Shown piece by piece: positions 16,181 through 25,117 of a stretch of DNA of 64,000 bases; position 1 is the stretch's first letter, and every line of letters starts with the position of its first letter. The notes under the pieces were generated by a model. It saw only the letters and a program-made list of their open reading frames with translations. It made no database searches and had not been told where the DNA came from. Origin of the DNA: Streptomyces sp. 11x1 (GTDB lineage Bacteria > Actinomycetota > Actinomycetes > Streptomycetales > Streptomycetaceae); assembly GCF_032598905.1 (NCBI RefSeq), contig NZ_CP122458.1:10255001-10319000 (forward strand), written 5' to 3'. Made by a program: the position numbers and the translations under genes.

Positions 16181-17728
16181 GTGTCGGCAGCACCGGACGA
16201 CGTGCGGGAGTTCGCGGAAGCGCTCACGCGTCTCAAGGAACGCACGGACCGCAGTTACGGGCAGCTGGCCCGGCGCCTGGGCATGAACACCTCTACGCTG
16301 CACCGCTACTGCGCGGGTGACACCGTCCCGCTCGACTTCGCGCCCGTCGAACGCTTCGCCGCGCTCTGCGGCGCGACGGGCGCGGAGCGGCTCGAACTGC
16401 ACCGGCTGTGGCAGCCGGCGGTGGCGGCGCGGCAGCGAGCGCGGACGGGTGGGGGAGGGGCGGCCGCCGAGCCGACACCGGAGTCGGCCGAGCGGGTCGG
16501 TCCCGCCGAGGCGGCCCAACGCATCGATGCCCCTGGCCCCGTAGGGTCGGACGAGCCCGCAAAGCGCGTCGAGTACGGCGAGCCGCCCGTGGAGTCGGCA
16601 GAGTCCGTGGAGTCTGTTCCGGCCGCCGGTTCGGCCGAACCCAGGGAGTCCTCGGACCCCACAGAGCCCAACGGGTCCACTGATCCGGTCGATCCGGTCG
16701 ATCCGGTCGATCCGGTCGATCCGGTGGAGTCCGTCGGTCCGGTCGAGTCGGTCGACGCGCTCGCGTCGGTGCCTCCGTCCCGGCGGCCCTGGCACCGCCG
16801 TCGGCGCACCCTCGTCAGCGCGGCCGTCGCCGCGGTGCTCGTCGCGACGCTGGGCAGCCTCACCGTGCTCCCGTCCGGGAGGTCATCGGGTGACGGCACC
16901 GCGCCGGGCGGCGAGCCGACCTCCTCCCGTACGACCTCGGCGGCCCAGCGCCCGTCGGCCGCGCCCATGAGCCCGTCCCCAACGCCCTCGGACACCGGCA
17001 GCACCAAGAGCACCTCGGGAACCCCCTCGCCGTCGCCCACGCCCACCGGGACCGAGGCCCGTCCCACCGAGGACGACGACAGCGCAGAGAAGCAGGCGCC
17101 GGCCACCGGGGTGCCGCTCAGCTGGACCATGAAGTCCCAGATCTGGGACCTCGGCTGCGGTCATGACTACGTTGTCGCCGAAGCGCCGAAGGAGGTGCCC
17201 CCGCCGCCGGCGCCGCAGGACGCGGAGGTCTGGGCCGCGACGCAGCGTGCGGTGCACGGCGGGAACATGATCGTGGAGGTCACGGTCCAGGGACGGAAGT
17301 CCACGGACGTCCTCCTGACCGCGCTGCGGGTCCGCGTCGTCGAGCGCGCGGCTCCGGTCAAGGGCCACTCCTACCTCATGGGTGGGGGCTGCGGCGGACG
17401 GGTCACGCCTCGGTACTTCGACGTGGACCTGGACCAGGACCGGCCGGTCGCCCGCTCGGTGGACGGCGCGGACCTGGACGTACGGATCCCGGCCGTGCGC
17501 TTTCCGTACCGTGTGTCGGCCGAGGACCCGGAGATGCTGAAGGTCTCCGCCAAGACCGTGACCTGTGACTGCAGCTGGTACCTGGAGCTGGACTGGTCCT
17601 CCGAGGGCCGAACCGGCACGGTCCGGATCGACGACGAAGGCCGTCCGTTCCGCACGACCGGGATCGAGGGACTGCCGCGCTACGAGTACGACACCCTGAA
17701 GCGCCGGTGGACCCCCTTCACCGGCTGA
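16181..17728 (+). CDS. HTH (XRE-like) single-pass membrane protein with extracytoplasmic domain
   Basis: The 515-residue layout has four parts. Residues 5-70 are a cytoplasmic XRE-type helix-turn-helix (SYGQLARRLGMNTSTLHRYC). A disordered acidic linker (about 90-200) follows, with a run of DPV triplets from a DNA repeat. One transmembrane helix (TLVSAAVAAVLVATLGSLTVL, about 208-230) leads into a Ser/Thr/Pro-rich stalk. The last part is an outer domain (about 305-515) with conserved Cys (LGCGHDYVV, GGGCGGR, TCDCSWYLEL). Such HTH-TM proteins are common in Streptomyces, and their ligand and DNA targets are unknown. GTG 16181 was chosen; ATG 16169 is also possible but would overlap its own GGAGG. 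The 3' end overlaps the convergent lysR gene by 11 bp. Confidence 0.75.
   Translation: MSAAPDDVREFAEALTRLKERTDRSYGQLARRLGMNTSTLHRYCAGDTVPLDFAPVERFAALCGATGAERLELHRLWQPAVAARQRARTGGGGAAAEPTPESAERVGPAEAAQRIDAPGPVGSDEPAKRVEYGEPPVESAESVESVPAAGSAEPRESSDPTEPNGSTDPVDPVDPVDPVDPVESVGPVESVDALASVPPSRRPWHRRRRTLVSAAVAAVLVATLGSLTVLPSGRSSGDGTAPGGEPTSSRTTSAAQRPSAAPMSPSPTPSDTGSTKSTSGTPSPSPTPTGTEARPTEDDDSAEKQAPATGVPLSWTMKSQIWDLGCGHDYVVAEAPKEVPPPPAPQDAEVWAATQRAVHGGNMIVEVTVQGRKSTDVLLTALRVRVVERAAPVKGHSYLMGGGCGGRVTPRYFDVDLDQDRPVARSVDGADLDVRIPAVRFPYRVSAEDPEMLKVSAKTVTCDCSWYLELDWSSEGRTGTVRIDDEGRPFRTTGIEGLPRYEYDTLKRRWTPFTG
16682..16726. repeat. in-frame 9-bp tandem repeat, five units
   Basis: GATCCGGTC repeats four times, then GATCCGGTG, inside the linker of the HTH-membrane protein, encoding a run of Asp-Pro-Val triplets. 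The 9-bp unit means length changes stay in frame. Confidence 0.9.
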
Positions 17729-18623
17729 CCTCGGGACACCCCGCCGGGGTGTCGAGGAGTTCCATCAGGGCGCGCGCCGCGGGGCTCATGGCCTGCGGCG
17801 GCGGCAGCAGCGCGACCGTCTCGTACACGGTCTCGCCGGTGCCCTTGACGGCGAGCGCGACGAGCGAGAGGCGCTTGTGCTGGAAATGGCGCGGGACGAC
17901 GGCGACACAGAGGTTCTCCTCGACGAGCTCCAGCAGGCTGTGCACGTCGTTGACCTCCAGGGCGACCGTGCGGCGGACACCGGCGGCGGCGAACACCGCG
18001 TCGGTGGTCCGGCGCGGGCCCCAGTCCGGGTGGAAGTCGACGAAGACCTCGCCACCGAGTTCCTCCGGCGTCACGGGCGCGCCGGCGGTGGCGAGGGGAT
18101 GGCTCGGGTGGCACAGGACGATCATCGGCTCGCCGGACAGGGGGACGACCCGCAGCTGGTCGGTGTCCTTCTGCGCCGCCCGCACGGCGAACGCCAGATC
18201 GAGGCGGCCGCTCGCGACCTCCTCGGCCAGTGCGCCCGAGCCCGCCTGGCGCAGACAGATCTCCACATCCGGATGGCGGCGCCGGAACGAGGCCAGCAGC
18301 CCCGCCACGTTCAGCCCGGCCACACACTGCTCGGACCCCACCGCCAGCATGCCCCGCAGTACGCCCTGCACGGCGGCCACCGCCTCCCGCGCCGACCGCA
18401 CCTGCGCGAGGATCCGCTCCGCCTCGCCCAGCAGCGCCCGCCCGGCGGGTGTGAGCATCACCCGACGGGTCGTCCGCACGAACAGCGGCGTCTGCAGCTC
18501 GCGCTCCAGGGCCCGGACGGAGGCCGACAGACCCGACTGGGAGACCAGCAGCCGTTCGGCGGCCCGGGTGAAATGCTCCTCCTCGGCGACCGCGACGAAG
18601 TGCTGGAGATGACGGAGTTCCAT
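17718..18623 (-). CDS. LysR-family transcriptional regulator
   Basis: This 301-residue LysR regulator has its N-terminal winged helix (ELRHLQHFVAVAEEEHFTRA, VSQSGLSASVRALERELQ) at residues 1-60. A linker helix and the two-lobed effector domain follow (SFRRRHPDVEICLRQ, DLAFAV, PMIVLCHPSHPLA, LCVAVVPRHF). It is divergent from an aldo/keto reductase gene with 127 bp between them, the classical arrangement for LysR control of the neighbour. The effector is unknown. Its 3' end overlaps the convergent HTH-membrane gene by 11 bp. Confidence 0.93.
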   Translation of the reverse strand: MELRHLQHFVAVAEEEHFTRAAERLLVSQSGLSASVRALERELQTPLFVRTTRRVMLTPAGRALLGEAERILAQVRSAREAVAAVQGVLRGMLAVGSEQCVAGLNVAGLLASFRRRHPDVEICLRQAGSGALAEEVASGRLDLAFAVRAAQKDTDQLRVVPLSGEPMIVLCHPSHPLATAGAPVTPEELGGEVFVDFHPDWGPRRTTDAVFAAAGVRRTVALEVNDVHSLLELVEENLCVAVVPRHFQHKRLSLVALAVKGTGETVYETVALLPPPQAMSPAARALMELLDTPAGCPEVSR

Positions 18624-18643
18624 GACTGAGAAGCGTAGGCGCT

Positions 18644-18659
18644 GAATCCCATCGGATTC
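18644..18659. promoter_or_regulatory. inverted repeat in the lysR/aldo-keto reductase intergenic region
   Basis: GAATCC and GGATTC flank CATC, placed 20 bp upstream of the lysR start. It is a candidate LysR binding site for the divergent pair. Confidence 0.5.
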
Positions 18660-18750
18660 TTCTGTTGGACCAATGCCTCCAGGTCGCGACAGAGTGGGTA
18701 CCGGTCCTCAGGGACTCCGGTCCCCTCGTGCCCACCTCTCTGGAGTCGCG

Positions 18751-19749
18751 TTGTACACCGCACACCCCGACCGCTACGCGGACATGCCCTTCCGGCGCAC
18801 CGGACGCAGCGGCCTGAAACTGCCGGCACTCTCGCTCGGCCTGTGGCACAACTTCGGCCCCGACCGCTCCGTCGAGACGCAGCGCGCGATCCTGCGCCGC
18901 GCCTTCGACCTGGGTGTCACCCACTTCGACCTGGCCAACAACTACGGCCCGCCGCCCGGCTCCGCCGAGTCCGCCCTCGGGGAGGCCCTCAGGACCGACT
19001 TCGCCCCGTACCGCGACGAGCTGGTCATCTCCACCAAGGCCGGCTATCTGATGTGGCCCGGCCCGTACGGCGAGTGGGGCTCACGCAAGTACGTGCTCTC
19101 CTCGCTCGACCAGAGCCTGAAGCGCATGGGCCTGGACTACGTCGACATCTTCTACTCGCACCGCCCCGACCCGGAGACTCCGCTGGAGGAGACGATGGGC
19201 GCGCTGCACTCGGCGGTCCAGCAGGGCAAGGCGCTGTACGTGGGTGTCTCCAACTACTCGGCCGAGCAGACCCGTGAGGCCGCCCGGATCCTGGGCGAGC
19301 TGGGCACCCCCCTCCTCATCCACCAGCCGCGCTACTCCATGCTGGACCGGCGCCCCGAGAGCGAGGGCCTGCTCGACGCCCTCGACGAGCTGCAGGTCGG
19401 TTCCATCGTCTTCTCCCCGCTGGAGCAGGGCCTGCTGACCTCCCGCTACCTCGACGGCATCCCGGAGGGCTCCCGCGCGGCGAGCGACAGCCCGTTCCTG
19501 AACTCGGAGGCCGTCACCGAGGACCTGGTGGGCAGACTGCGCGCGCTGGACGAGCTCGCCAAGTCCCGTGGCCAGACCCTCGCGCAGCTCGCCCTGGCCT
19601 GGACGCTGCGCGGCGGCCGGGTCACCTCGGCGCTCGTCGGCGCGAGCAGCGCCCGCCAGATCGAGGACAGCGTCGGCGCCATCGCCCACCTCGACTTCGA
19701 CACGGAGGAGCTGGTCCGCATCGACGCCATCATCGAGGGCAAGGCCTAG
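18751..19749 (+). CDS. aldo/keto reductase (YghZ-like)
   Basis: This 332-residue NADPH-dependent reductase begins at TTG 18751, with TGGAG five bases upstream. Family features in order are [15 protein letters not shown] (catalytic Asp and Tyr), [16 protein letters not shown] (catalytic Lys), [13 protein letters not shown] (His) and YVGVSNYS. The C-terminal cofactor segment is [14 protein letters not shown]. The [15 protein letters not shown] segment is typical of the E. coli YghZ group, which reduces L-glyceraldehyde 3-phosphate and methylglyoxal; the substrate here is inferred only. Its stop codon interlocks with the stop of the convergent DUF1905 gene in a shared CTAG. Confidence 0.92.
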   Translation: MYTAHPDRYADMPFRRTGRSGLKLPALSLGLWHNFGPDRSVETQRAILRRAFDLGVTHFDLANNYGPPPGSAESALGEALRTDFAPYRDELVISTKAGYLMWPGPYGEWGSRKYVLSSLDQSLKRMGLDYVDIFYSHRPDPETPLEETMGALHSAVQQGKALYVGVSNYSAEQTREAARILGELGTPLLIHQPRYSMLDRRPESEGLLDALDELQVGSIVFSPLEQGLLTSRYLDGIPEGSRAASDSPFLNSEAVTEDLVGRLRALDELAKSRGQTLAQLALAWTLRGGRVTSALVGASSARQIEDSVGAIAHLDFDTEELVRIDAIIEGKA

Positions 19750-20084
19750 CCTCCGCGCCCGAACACCTCGGCCGGTCCGTACACCCCGGACCGGCCCCGG
19801 ACCGACTGGCTTTCGATCCGCTCCTCCAGGCGGACGGTCACCGACTGCCCCGCCTCCTTCCCGATCGCCCCGCGCAGCTCGGCCCTGACGGGCAGCTTGT
19901 GCGTACCGTCGCCCAGGGCCATGAAGGAGCCGCGGAAGGGGTGGCCGTCGATCGTGCCGCGGACCTCGACCAGGCCGCGGGTGCCGAAGAATTCGGCGGA
20001 CCCGGGCCACACCGGGTAGGACCAGCCGCCCTTGGCCGGGCTCTTCCGCAGCTCCGCCGTGAAGTGTTCGTCGAGCGTGCTCAT
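19746..20084 (-). CDS. DUF1905-domain protein
   Basis: This 112-residue protein is almost entirely a DUF1905 barrel: [58 protein letters not shown] and [12 protein letters not shown]. No enzymatic function is established for the family. ATG 20084 was chosen because GGAGGGG lies at proper spacing and homologous sequence begins there; longer in-frame starts are not needed. The C-terminal 20 residues are a variable tail. Confidence 0.85.
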   Translation of the reverse strand: MSTLDEHFTAELRKSPAKGGWSYPVWPGSAEFFGTRGLVEVRGTIDGHPFRGSFMALGDGTHKLPVRAELRGAIGKEAGQSVTVRLEERIESQSVRGRSGVYGPAEVFGRGG

Positions 20085-20502
20085 GATGTCCCCTCCGCTT
20101 CCGGTGGTGCGCCACGAACGGGAGACCCGCCGGAGCGGAGGAAATCCCCGCGCCGGGGACATCGCCGCCGTATTCGGTGAACGCCTTGCCGTCGGCATAC
20201 GTATGGATGGAAGCCGAAGCCCCCGGTCGGAGGCCCCTTCGCAGCGTTTCGGCCAATCGTGCCCTCGCATATGCCAGGAGACTGGCTGAATTGGCATGGT
20301 GACAGAGGGTCAGGAGTGGCGATACTCGACTGACAGGGCGATTGAGTCATGAACGAACGCGCACTGCCGCGTGCTCTTCACGTCACTGTGCGTGACGTTC
20401 TCGTCGCCGGATACGCACGACCAGCAAGTCTGCGAGGCGAGAGCAAGCCCGCGCGGCGAGTGGGGCCGGGCGGGTCCGGCGGTGCGATCGGGGGAGCGAA
20501 GC
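20085..20502. other. intergenic region without a recognised gene
   Basis: It separates the DUF1905 gene from the start of the FHA/kinase block. Apart from the inverted repeat at 20380-20398, I see no gene. A plus frame open from 20371 is an upstream extension of the following gene without homology character. Confidence 0.5.
20380..20398. promoter_or_regulatory. inverted repeat, possible operator
   Basis: ACGTCAC and GTGACGT are exact complements around TGTGC, about 105 bp before the next start codon. No regulator can be assigned. Confidence 0.4.
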
Positions 20503-20913
20503 GTGCACGACGAATTCCTGTGCCATGTCACCGCGTACGGCTGGTGCGGCGGTCAGCGCGTCGGCGTGCCCCTCGGTACCTATCGCGCCCCCACCCTGGC
20601 GCTCGCCCTGTGGTGGATGCGCGACCGTGCGTTATGGATCGCCGAACGCCTCGACCCACGTCCCGAGAACCCGAATTTCCCTCCCCGTGCGGTCGTCCCG
20701 GTCGCCGACACCGTACCCGACGTACCCAGCCAGCTGCGCGCCTGGTCCGCCGACGACGTGCAACAGGATCTCGTCGCCGAGGAGTTGGCCGCCGGGAACC
20801 TGGTCCGGATCGCCACCAACGACGACACCACGGAGTACGAACTGCTCGCGGAGTCCGTCGACGCCGTCCGCATGCAGCGCATCGCCCAGCGCATCGCCGC
20901 ACCCGCCGCCTGA
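20503..20913 (+). CDS. small conserved Streptomyces protein of unknown function
   Basis: This 136-residue soluble protein starts at GTG 20503, with GGGGGAGC upstream. It contains HDEFLCHVTAYGWCGGQRVG, APTLALALWWMRDRALWIAE and WSADDVQQDLVAEELAAGN. No signal peptide, membrane helix or known motif is seen. It precedes the FHA-ABC transporter gene, which has its own leaderless promoter, so cotranscription is doubtful. Codon bias and the good ribosome site support a real gene; the function is unknown. Confidence 0.7.
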   Translation: MHDEFLCHVTAYGWCGGQRVGVPLGTYRAPTLALALWWMRDRALWIAERLDPRPENPNFPPRAVVPVADTVPDVPSQLRAWSADDVQQDLVAEELAAGNLVRIATNDDTTEYELLAESVDAVRMQRIAQRIAAPAA

Positions 20914-20979
20914 CGCCGGGCTCGACCCGGCCCCGGTCCGTGCCGCACCTCGCCGAGCGCGCATATGGGGACCCATCGG

Positions 20980-20992
20980 TAGAATTTTCGAC
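20980..20992 (+). promoter_or_regulatory. leaderless -10 element of the FHA-ABC gene
   Basis: TAGAAT at 20980-20985 ends seven bases before ATG 20993. There is no ribosome site in between, so translation probably starts at the first transcribed nucleotide. Confidence 0.55.
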
Positions 20993-23317
20993 ATGGCAGA
21001 GCGGTCGATCGCCTCGACTGCGCCCGCACTCGTGCTGGAGACCGAGTCGGGCTCGACCGTGCTGGCCCCGTCCCACGACTACCACGTGGGGCGCGACCCG
21101 CTCAGCGACGTCGTCCTCGACGACGACCGGGTCTCGTGGCACCACGCGGTGCTGCGGGCCGAGGCCGGCCACTGGACCATCGAGGACGAGAACAGCACCA
21201 ACGGCACGTACGCCGACGGCCACCGGATCCACGAGTGGGACGTCGGCCCCGGCACGGTCATCCACTTCGGGAGTGTGCCCGACGGCCCCCGCGCGGTGCT
21301 CACCGGTCTCGCCCCCGAACGCCCCTCCGGCATCCACCGCCCCGCCACCACCGGCACCTTCCGCCAGCCCACCAGCGTCCACCCGCTGCCCGAGCGGACC
21401 GTCCGCATCGGCCGCGCAGCCGACAACGACCTGGTCATCGACGACCTCGTCGTCTCCCGCCGGCACGCCGAGCTGCGGGCGAGGCCGGAGGGCACGTACG
21501 AGATCGTCGACCTCGGCAGCCACAACGGCACCTACCTCAACGGCACCCCCGTCGACCGGGCGCCGGTCACTCCCGGTGACATCGTCGGCATCGGTCACTC
21601 CGCGTTCTGCCTGGTCGGCGACACACTCCAGGAGTACGTCGACACCGGAGAGGTCTCCCTCGACGTCCAGGAGCTCACGGTCGCCGTCGACCGCGGCCGG
21701 AAGACGTTGCTCGACGGGGTGTCGTTTCCGGTCGGCGAGAAATGCCTCCTCGCCGTCGTCGGCCCGAGCGGCGCCGGCAAGTCCACCCTCCTGAACGCCC
21801 TCACCGGCCAGCGCCCCGCCGACACCGGCACCGTCCTCTACGACGGCCGCGACCTGTACCGCGACTACGCGGAGCTGCGCCAGCGCATCGGCCTGGTCCC
21901 GCAGGACGACATCCTGCACGCCCAGCTGACCGTCCGCAGAGCCCTCTCCTACGCCGCCGAACTCCGCTTCCCCCAGGACACCGCGAAGGCCGAGCGGCAG
22001 GCCCGGGTCGACGAGGTGATCCGCGAACTCGGCCTGGAACAGCGCGCCGGCCAGCCCATCCACAGCCTCTCCGGCGGCCAGCGCAAACGGGTCAGCGTCG
22101 CCCTGGAACTCCTGACCAAACCCTCCCTGCTCTTCCTGGACGAACCGACCTCCGGGCTCGACCCCGGCATGGACCGCTCGGTGATGCACATGCTGCGCGG
22201 CCTCGCCGACGACGGCCGCACCGTCATCGTCGTCACCCACAGCGTCCTCAGCCTCGACGTCTGCGACCGCCTCCTCGTCCTCGCGCCCGGCGGCAAGGTC
22301 GCCTACTACGGCCCGCCGGAGGACACCCTCGCCTTCTTCGGCTTCCAGCAGTGGCCGGAGGCGTTCGAGGCCTTCGAACGGGACCGGGAGCGGGACTGGG
22401 CGGGGGAGTACCGCGACTCGCCCTTCCGGAGCCGGTACGTCACCGCCACCATGGACCGGCCCTACCAGGCCGAATCGGAACCGGTCGCCGTGGCGCCGCC
22501 GCCCAAGCCGCAGAGCTGGGGCGCCCAACTGGGAACACTGGTCCGCCGGTACACGGCCGCGCTCAGCGCCGACCGCACCTTCCTCGCCATCATGATCGCG
22601 CTGCCGTTCGTGATGGGGGCGATGGCCAGGGCACTCGCGGGCGGCACCCTGGACCGTGAGACCGCCATGAACGCACTGCTCATCCTCTGCGTGGGCGGCG
22701 TCCTGACGGGCGCTGCGAACGCCGTGCGCGAACTGGTCAAGGAGCGGGTCATCTACCGGCGCGAGAGAGCCGTGGGCCTGTCCAGATCCGCGTACCTGAT
22801 GTCCAAGGTCGTCGTCCTCGGCACGGTCACCGTCCTCCAGGCCGTCGTCCTCACGCTGGTGGCGCTGCTCGGCGTCGACCTCAACGCCCCCGGCGGCGAA
22901 GGGGTGTTGCTGCCACCGCTGGTCGAGATCACGATCGCCGTGGCACTGCTCGCGTTCACCGCGATGATGCTCGGCCTGGTCGTCTCCGCGCTGGTCCGCA
23001 AGGAGGAGGTCACCATGCCGCTGCTGGTGCTCCTCGCGATCGTCCAGGTCGTGTTCTGCGGCGCCCTGCTGGACGTGCGGGGCACGATCGTCCTCGAACA
23101 GCTGGCGTGGCTGGTGCCGTCGCGGTGGGCGTTCGCCGCGATGGCCGGCACGATCGACCTGGAACGGATCGTCCCCGACACCTCTGACCCGCTGTTCGCG
23201 CACTCGGCGGGCGTCTGGCTGCTCGACCTCGGGATGCTTGTCGTCCTCTCGCTGCTCTGCGGCTGGGCCGTCGCCCGGCTGCTGCGCCGCCGTGAGCCCG
23301 CGGTGATGCGGAAGTAG
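20993..23317 (+). CDS. double-FHA ABC transporter (Rv1747-like, ABCG type)
   Basis: This 774-residue fused transporter has two FHA phosphothreonine-binding domains. The first (about 25-95) carries VGRDPLSD, VSWHHAVL and NSTNGTY; the second (about 130-205) carries IGRAADND, VSRRHAEL and SHNGTYLNG. An ABC ATPase follows (about 220-450), with Walker A VGPSGAGKST, signature LSGGQRKRVS, Walker B LLFLDEPTSGLD and H-loop VTHS. The last 260 residues form a six-helix ABC2 membrane domain. FHA domains recruit a phosphorylated partner; in Mycobacterium the related Rv1747 is controlled by the neighbouring kinase PknF. The Ser/Thr kinase two genes downstream fits that scheme here. The substrate is unknown, with cell-envelope material the family precedent. 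Confidence 0.92.
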   Translation: MAERSIASTAPALVLETESGSTVLAPSHDYHVGRDPLSDVVLDDDRVSWHHAVLRAEAGHWTIEDENSTNGTYADGHRIHEWDVGPGTVIHFGSVPDGPRAVLTGLAPERPSGIHRPATTGTFRQPTSVHPLPERTVRIGRAADNDLVIDDLVVSRRHAELRARPEGTYEIVDLGSHNGTYLNGTPVDRAPVTPGDIVGIGHSAFCLVGDTLQEYVDTGEVSLDVQELTVAVDRGRKTLLDGVSFPVGEKCLLAVVGPSGAGKSTLLNALTGQRPADTGTVLYDGRDLYRDYAELRQRIGLVPQDDILHAQLTVRRALSYAAELRFPQDTAKAERQARVDEVIRELGLEQRAGQPIHSLSGGQRKRVSVALELLTKPSLLFLDEPTSGLDPGMDRSVMHMLRGLADDGRTVIVVTHSVLSLDVCDRLLVLAPGGKVAYYGPPEDTLAFFGFQQWPEAFEAFERDRERDWAGEYRDSPFRSRYVTATMDRPYQAESEPVAVAPPPKPQSWGAQLGTLVRRYTAALSADRTFLAIMIALPFVMGAMARALAGGTLDRETAMNALLILCVGGVLTGAANAVRELVKERVIYRRERAVGLSRSAYLMSKVVVLGTVTVLQAVVLTLVALLGVDLNAPGGEGVLLPPLVEITIAVALLAFTAMMLGLVVSALVRKEEVTMPLLVLLAIVQVVFCGALLDVRGTIVLEQLAWLVPSRWAFAAMAGTIDLERIVPDTSDPLFAHSAGVWLLDLGMLVVLSLLCGWAVARLLRRREPAVMRK

Positions 23318-23322
23318 CCGCC

Positions 23323-24120
23323 ATGACGACCCCCGGCTTCCTGCCCACCCATGTCGTCCCGCCGGACGGCCTGCCCGCCTGGGAAAGCCCGGACCCGGCC
23401 CACCCGACCGTGGCCCTCGACGCGCTGCTGCCGGTCCAGCTGCTGGAGCGGCGCGGTGACTGGGGCCGGGTCCTGTGCGCCAACGGCTGGTCCGCCTGGG
23501 TCGACGGCCGCCTCCTCGTCGCCGTACCGCAGGACCCGCCCGCCGCCGGTGCCGCGCACACCCGCACGGCCGACCCGCGCCCGCTGCTGGCCCGCGCCGA
23601 GGAGGCCCTGACGCGCTACCGCACCGAGGCGGAGGCGCTGGCCGCCGGGCACCGCGACGGCGAGTCCTTCCGCGAGCGCACGAAGGGGCTGCGGATCGGG
23701 GTGGTCGTCGACGGCGAGTCGCTGTGGTTGTTCGACGCGGCGCACGAGCGGTGGGTGTACTGCGACGGGACACGGCTGAGCACGTTCGCCGCGGTGGACG
23801 AACCGCGCGAGACCCCTGCCGCCCCCCGCTTCACACCGGCAGCCGCCCCGGCCCCGGCTCCTGCATCGGCCCCGACACCGACCCGGGCTCCGTCTCCGGC
23901 ATCGTCCCCGGCCCCGGAACCGACACCGACACGGGCCCCGGCTCCGGCAACGTCCCCGGAACCTACGAGGGTCGTGGGGGAGCCGGTGCGCGAACCGACG
24001 GACCGGCGAGCGGCCGACCCCTCACCCGCCGGGCCTCGGCCCGCCACCAGGCCGGCCGACCGGGGGCCGAGCGAGGACGAGCCCACGCGCCTGGTCCCGC
24101 CGGTGACCCGTGATGAGTGA
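23323..24120 (+). CDS. SH3-like domain protein with Pro/Ala-rich tail
   Basis: The start ATG lies five bases after the transporter stop, so the genes are cotranscribed. Residues 10-70 resemble an SH3-type barrel (LDALLPVQLLERRGDWGRVL, CANGWSAWVDGRLLVAVP). Residues 85-150 form a second small domain (LWLFDAAHERWVYCDGTRL), and about 165-265 are a disordered Ala/Pro/Thr tail with several TP sites. There is no signal peptide or membrane helix. Its place between FHA-ABC transporter and kinase suggests a regulatory adaptor whose Thr-rich tail may be phosphorylated and read by the FHA domains; that is inference. Confidence 0.75.
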   Translation: MTTPGFLPTHVVPPDGLPAWESPDPAHPTVALDALLPVQLLERRGDWGRVLCANGWSAWVDGRLLVAVPQDPPAAGAAHTRTADPRPLLARAEEALTRYRTEAEALAAGHRDGESFRERTKGLRIGVVVDGESLWLFDAAHERWVYCDGTRLSTFAAVDEPRETPAAPRFTPAAAPAPAPASAPTPTRAPSPASSPAPEPTPTRAPAPATSPEPTRVVGEPVREPTDRRAADPSPAGPRPATRPADRGPSEDEPTRLVPPVTRDE

Positions 24121-25117
24121 GACGCAGCCGTACGCCGGGCGTCCCTCCGAGCTGGTCGGGCGGCGGATCGCCGGATACCGCGTCGAACGCGAGATCGGCC
24201 GGGGCGGGATGGCCGTCGTCTACCAGGCGCGGGACCTCCGGCTGGAGCGGACGGTCGCCCTGAAGCTGCTCGCCCCGGAACTGGCCCGCAACGACACCTT
24301 CCGGCGCCGCTTCACCCACGAGTCACGGGTGGCCGCCGCGATCGACCACCCCCACATCGTGCCGGTCTTCGAGGCGGGCGAGACGGACGGCGTCCTCTAC
24401 ATCGCGATGCGGTACGTCGCGGGCAGCGATCTGCGGCACCTGCTGGACCGGGAGGGGCCGCTGCCGGTCACGACCGCGACTCGCATCGCCGCCCAGGTCG
24501 CCTCCGCGCTCGACGCGGCGCACGACCACGGCCTGGTCCACCGGGACGTCAAGCCCGGCAACATCCTCGTCGCGCGGGGCACCGACAGCGACCACCCCGA
24601 GCACGTCTACCTCACCGACTTCGGCCTGACGAAGAAGTCGCTGTCCCTGACGGGCTTCACCACCGTCGGCCAGTTCGTGGGGACCCTCGACTACGTGGCA
24701 CCGGAGCAGATCTCGGGCAAGCCGGTCGACGGCCGCTGCGACGTCTACAGCCTCGCCTGTGTCGTCCACGAGACGCTCGCCGGGCGGCCGCCCTTCCAAC
24801 GGGACGACGACATGGCCCTGTTGTGGGCCCACCAGTACGACCAGCCGCCGCCGCTGACCGGCGTGCGCCCCGATCTGCCGCGCGCGGTGGACGACGTCAT
24901 GGCGACCGCGCTGGCCAAGTCCCCGGACGACCGGTACGACTCCTGCCTCTCCTTCGTGGCGGCGCTCCGGGCCGCCGGCACCGCACGCGGCTTCCCGCCG
25001 GGGCACGCCCCGACCCGGGCGGTCGCACCGGCCGCGTCCGGACCGCACGACGCCCCGCCCGAGCCGCCCCGGTGGGCCGCACCCGTGTTCATCCGGTCCG
25101 ACCGGCACCCCGGCTGA
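24113..25117 (+). CDS. Hanks-type serine/threonine protein kinase
   Basis: This 334-residue kinase overlaps the preceding gene by 8 bases (ATGAGTGA), indicating translational coupling; GTG 24110 is an alternative start. The catalytic domain (about 20-280) has the Gly loop IGRGGMAVVYQA, VALKLL Lys, HRDVKPGN catalytic loop, DFGLTKK metal site and a Thr-rich activation loop ending YVAPEQ. No transmembrane helix or extracellular sensor follows; the C-terminal 50 residues are Pro/Ala-rich. It is thus a soluble kinase of the PknF-adjacent type, probably phosphorylating the linked FHA-ABC transporter or the intervening protein. Confidence 0.95.
   Translation: MSETQPYAGRPSELVGRRIAGYRVEREIGRGGMAVVYQARDLRLERTVALKLLAPELARNDTFRRRFTHESRVAAAIDHPHIVPVFEAGETDGVLYIAMRYVAGSDLRHLLDREGPLPVTTATRIAAQVASALDAAHDHGLVHRDVKPGNILVARGTDSDHPEHVYLTDFGLTKKSLSLTGFTTVGQFVGTLDYVAPEQISGKPVDGRCDVYSLACVVHETLAGRPPFQRDDDMALLWAHQYDQPPPLTGVRPDLPRAVDDVMATALAKSPDDRYDSCLSFVAALRAAGTARGFPPGHAPTRAVAPAASGPHDAPPEPPRWAAPVFIRSDRHPG

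Noticed and set aside
16682..16726. CRISPR-like repeat
   Set aside because: The 9-bp units are contiguous without spacers and in frame within a gene.
20528..23773. 1,081-codon minus-strand frame opposite the FHA-ABC gene
   Set aside because: No recognisable protein pattern, and the plus strand carries complete FHA, ABC and membrane motifs. It is a shadow.
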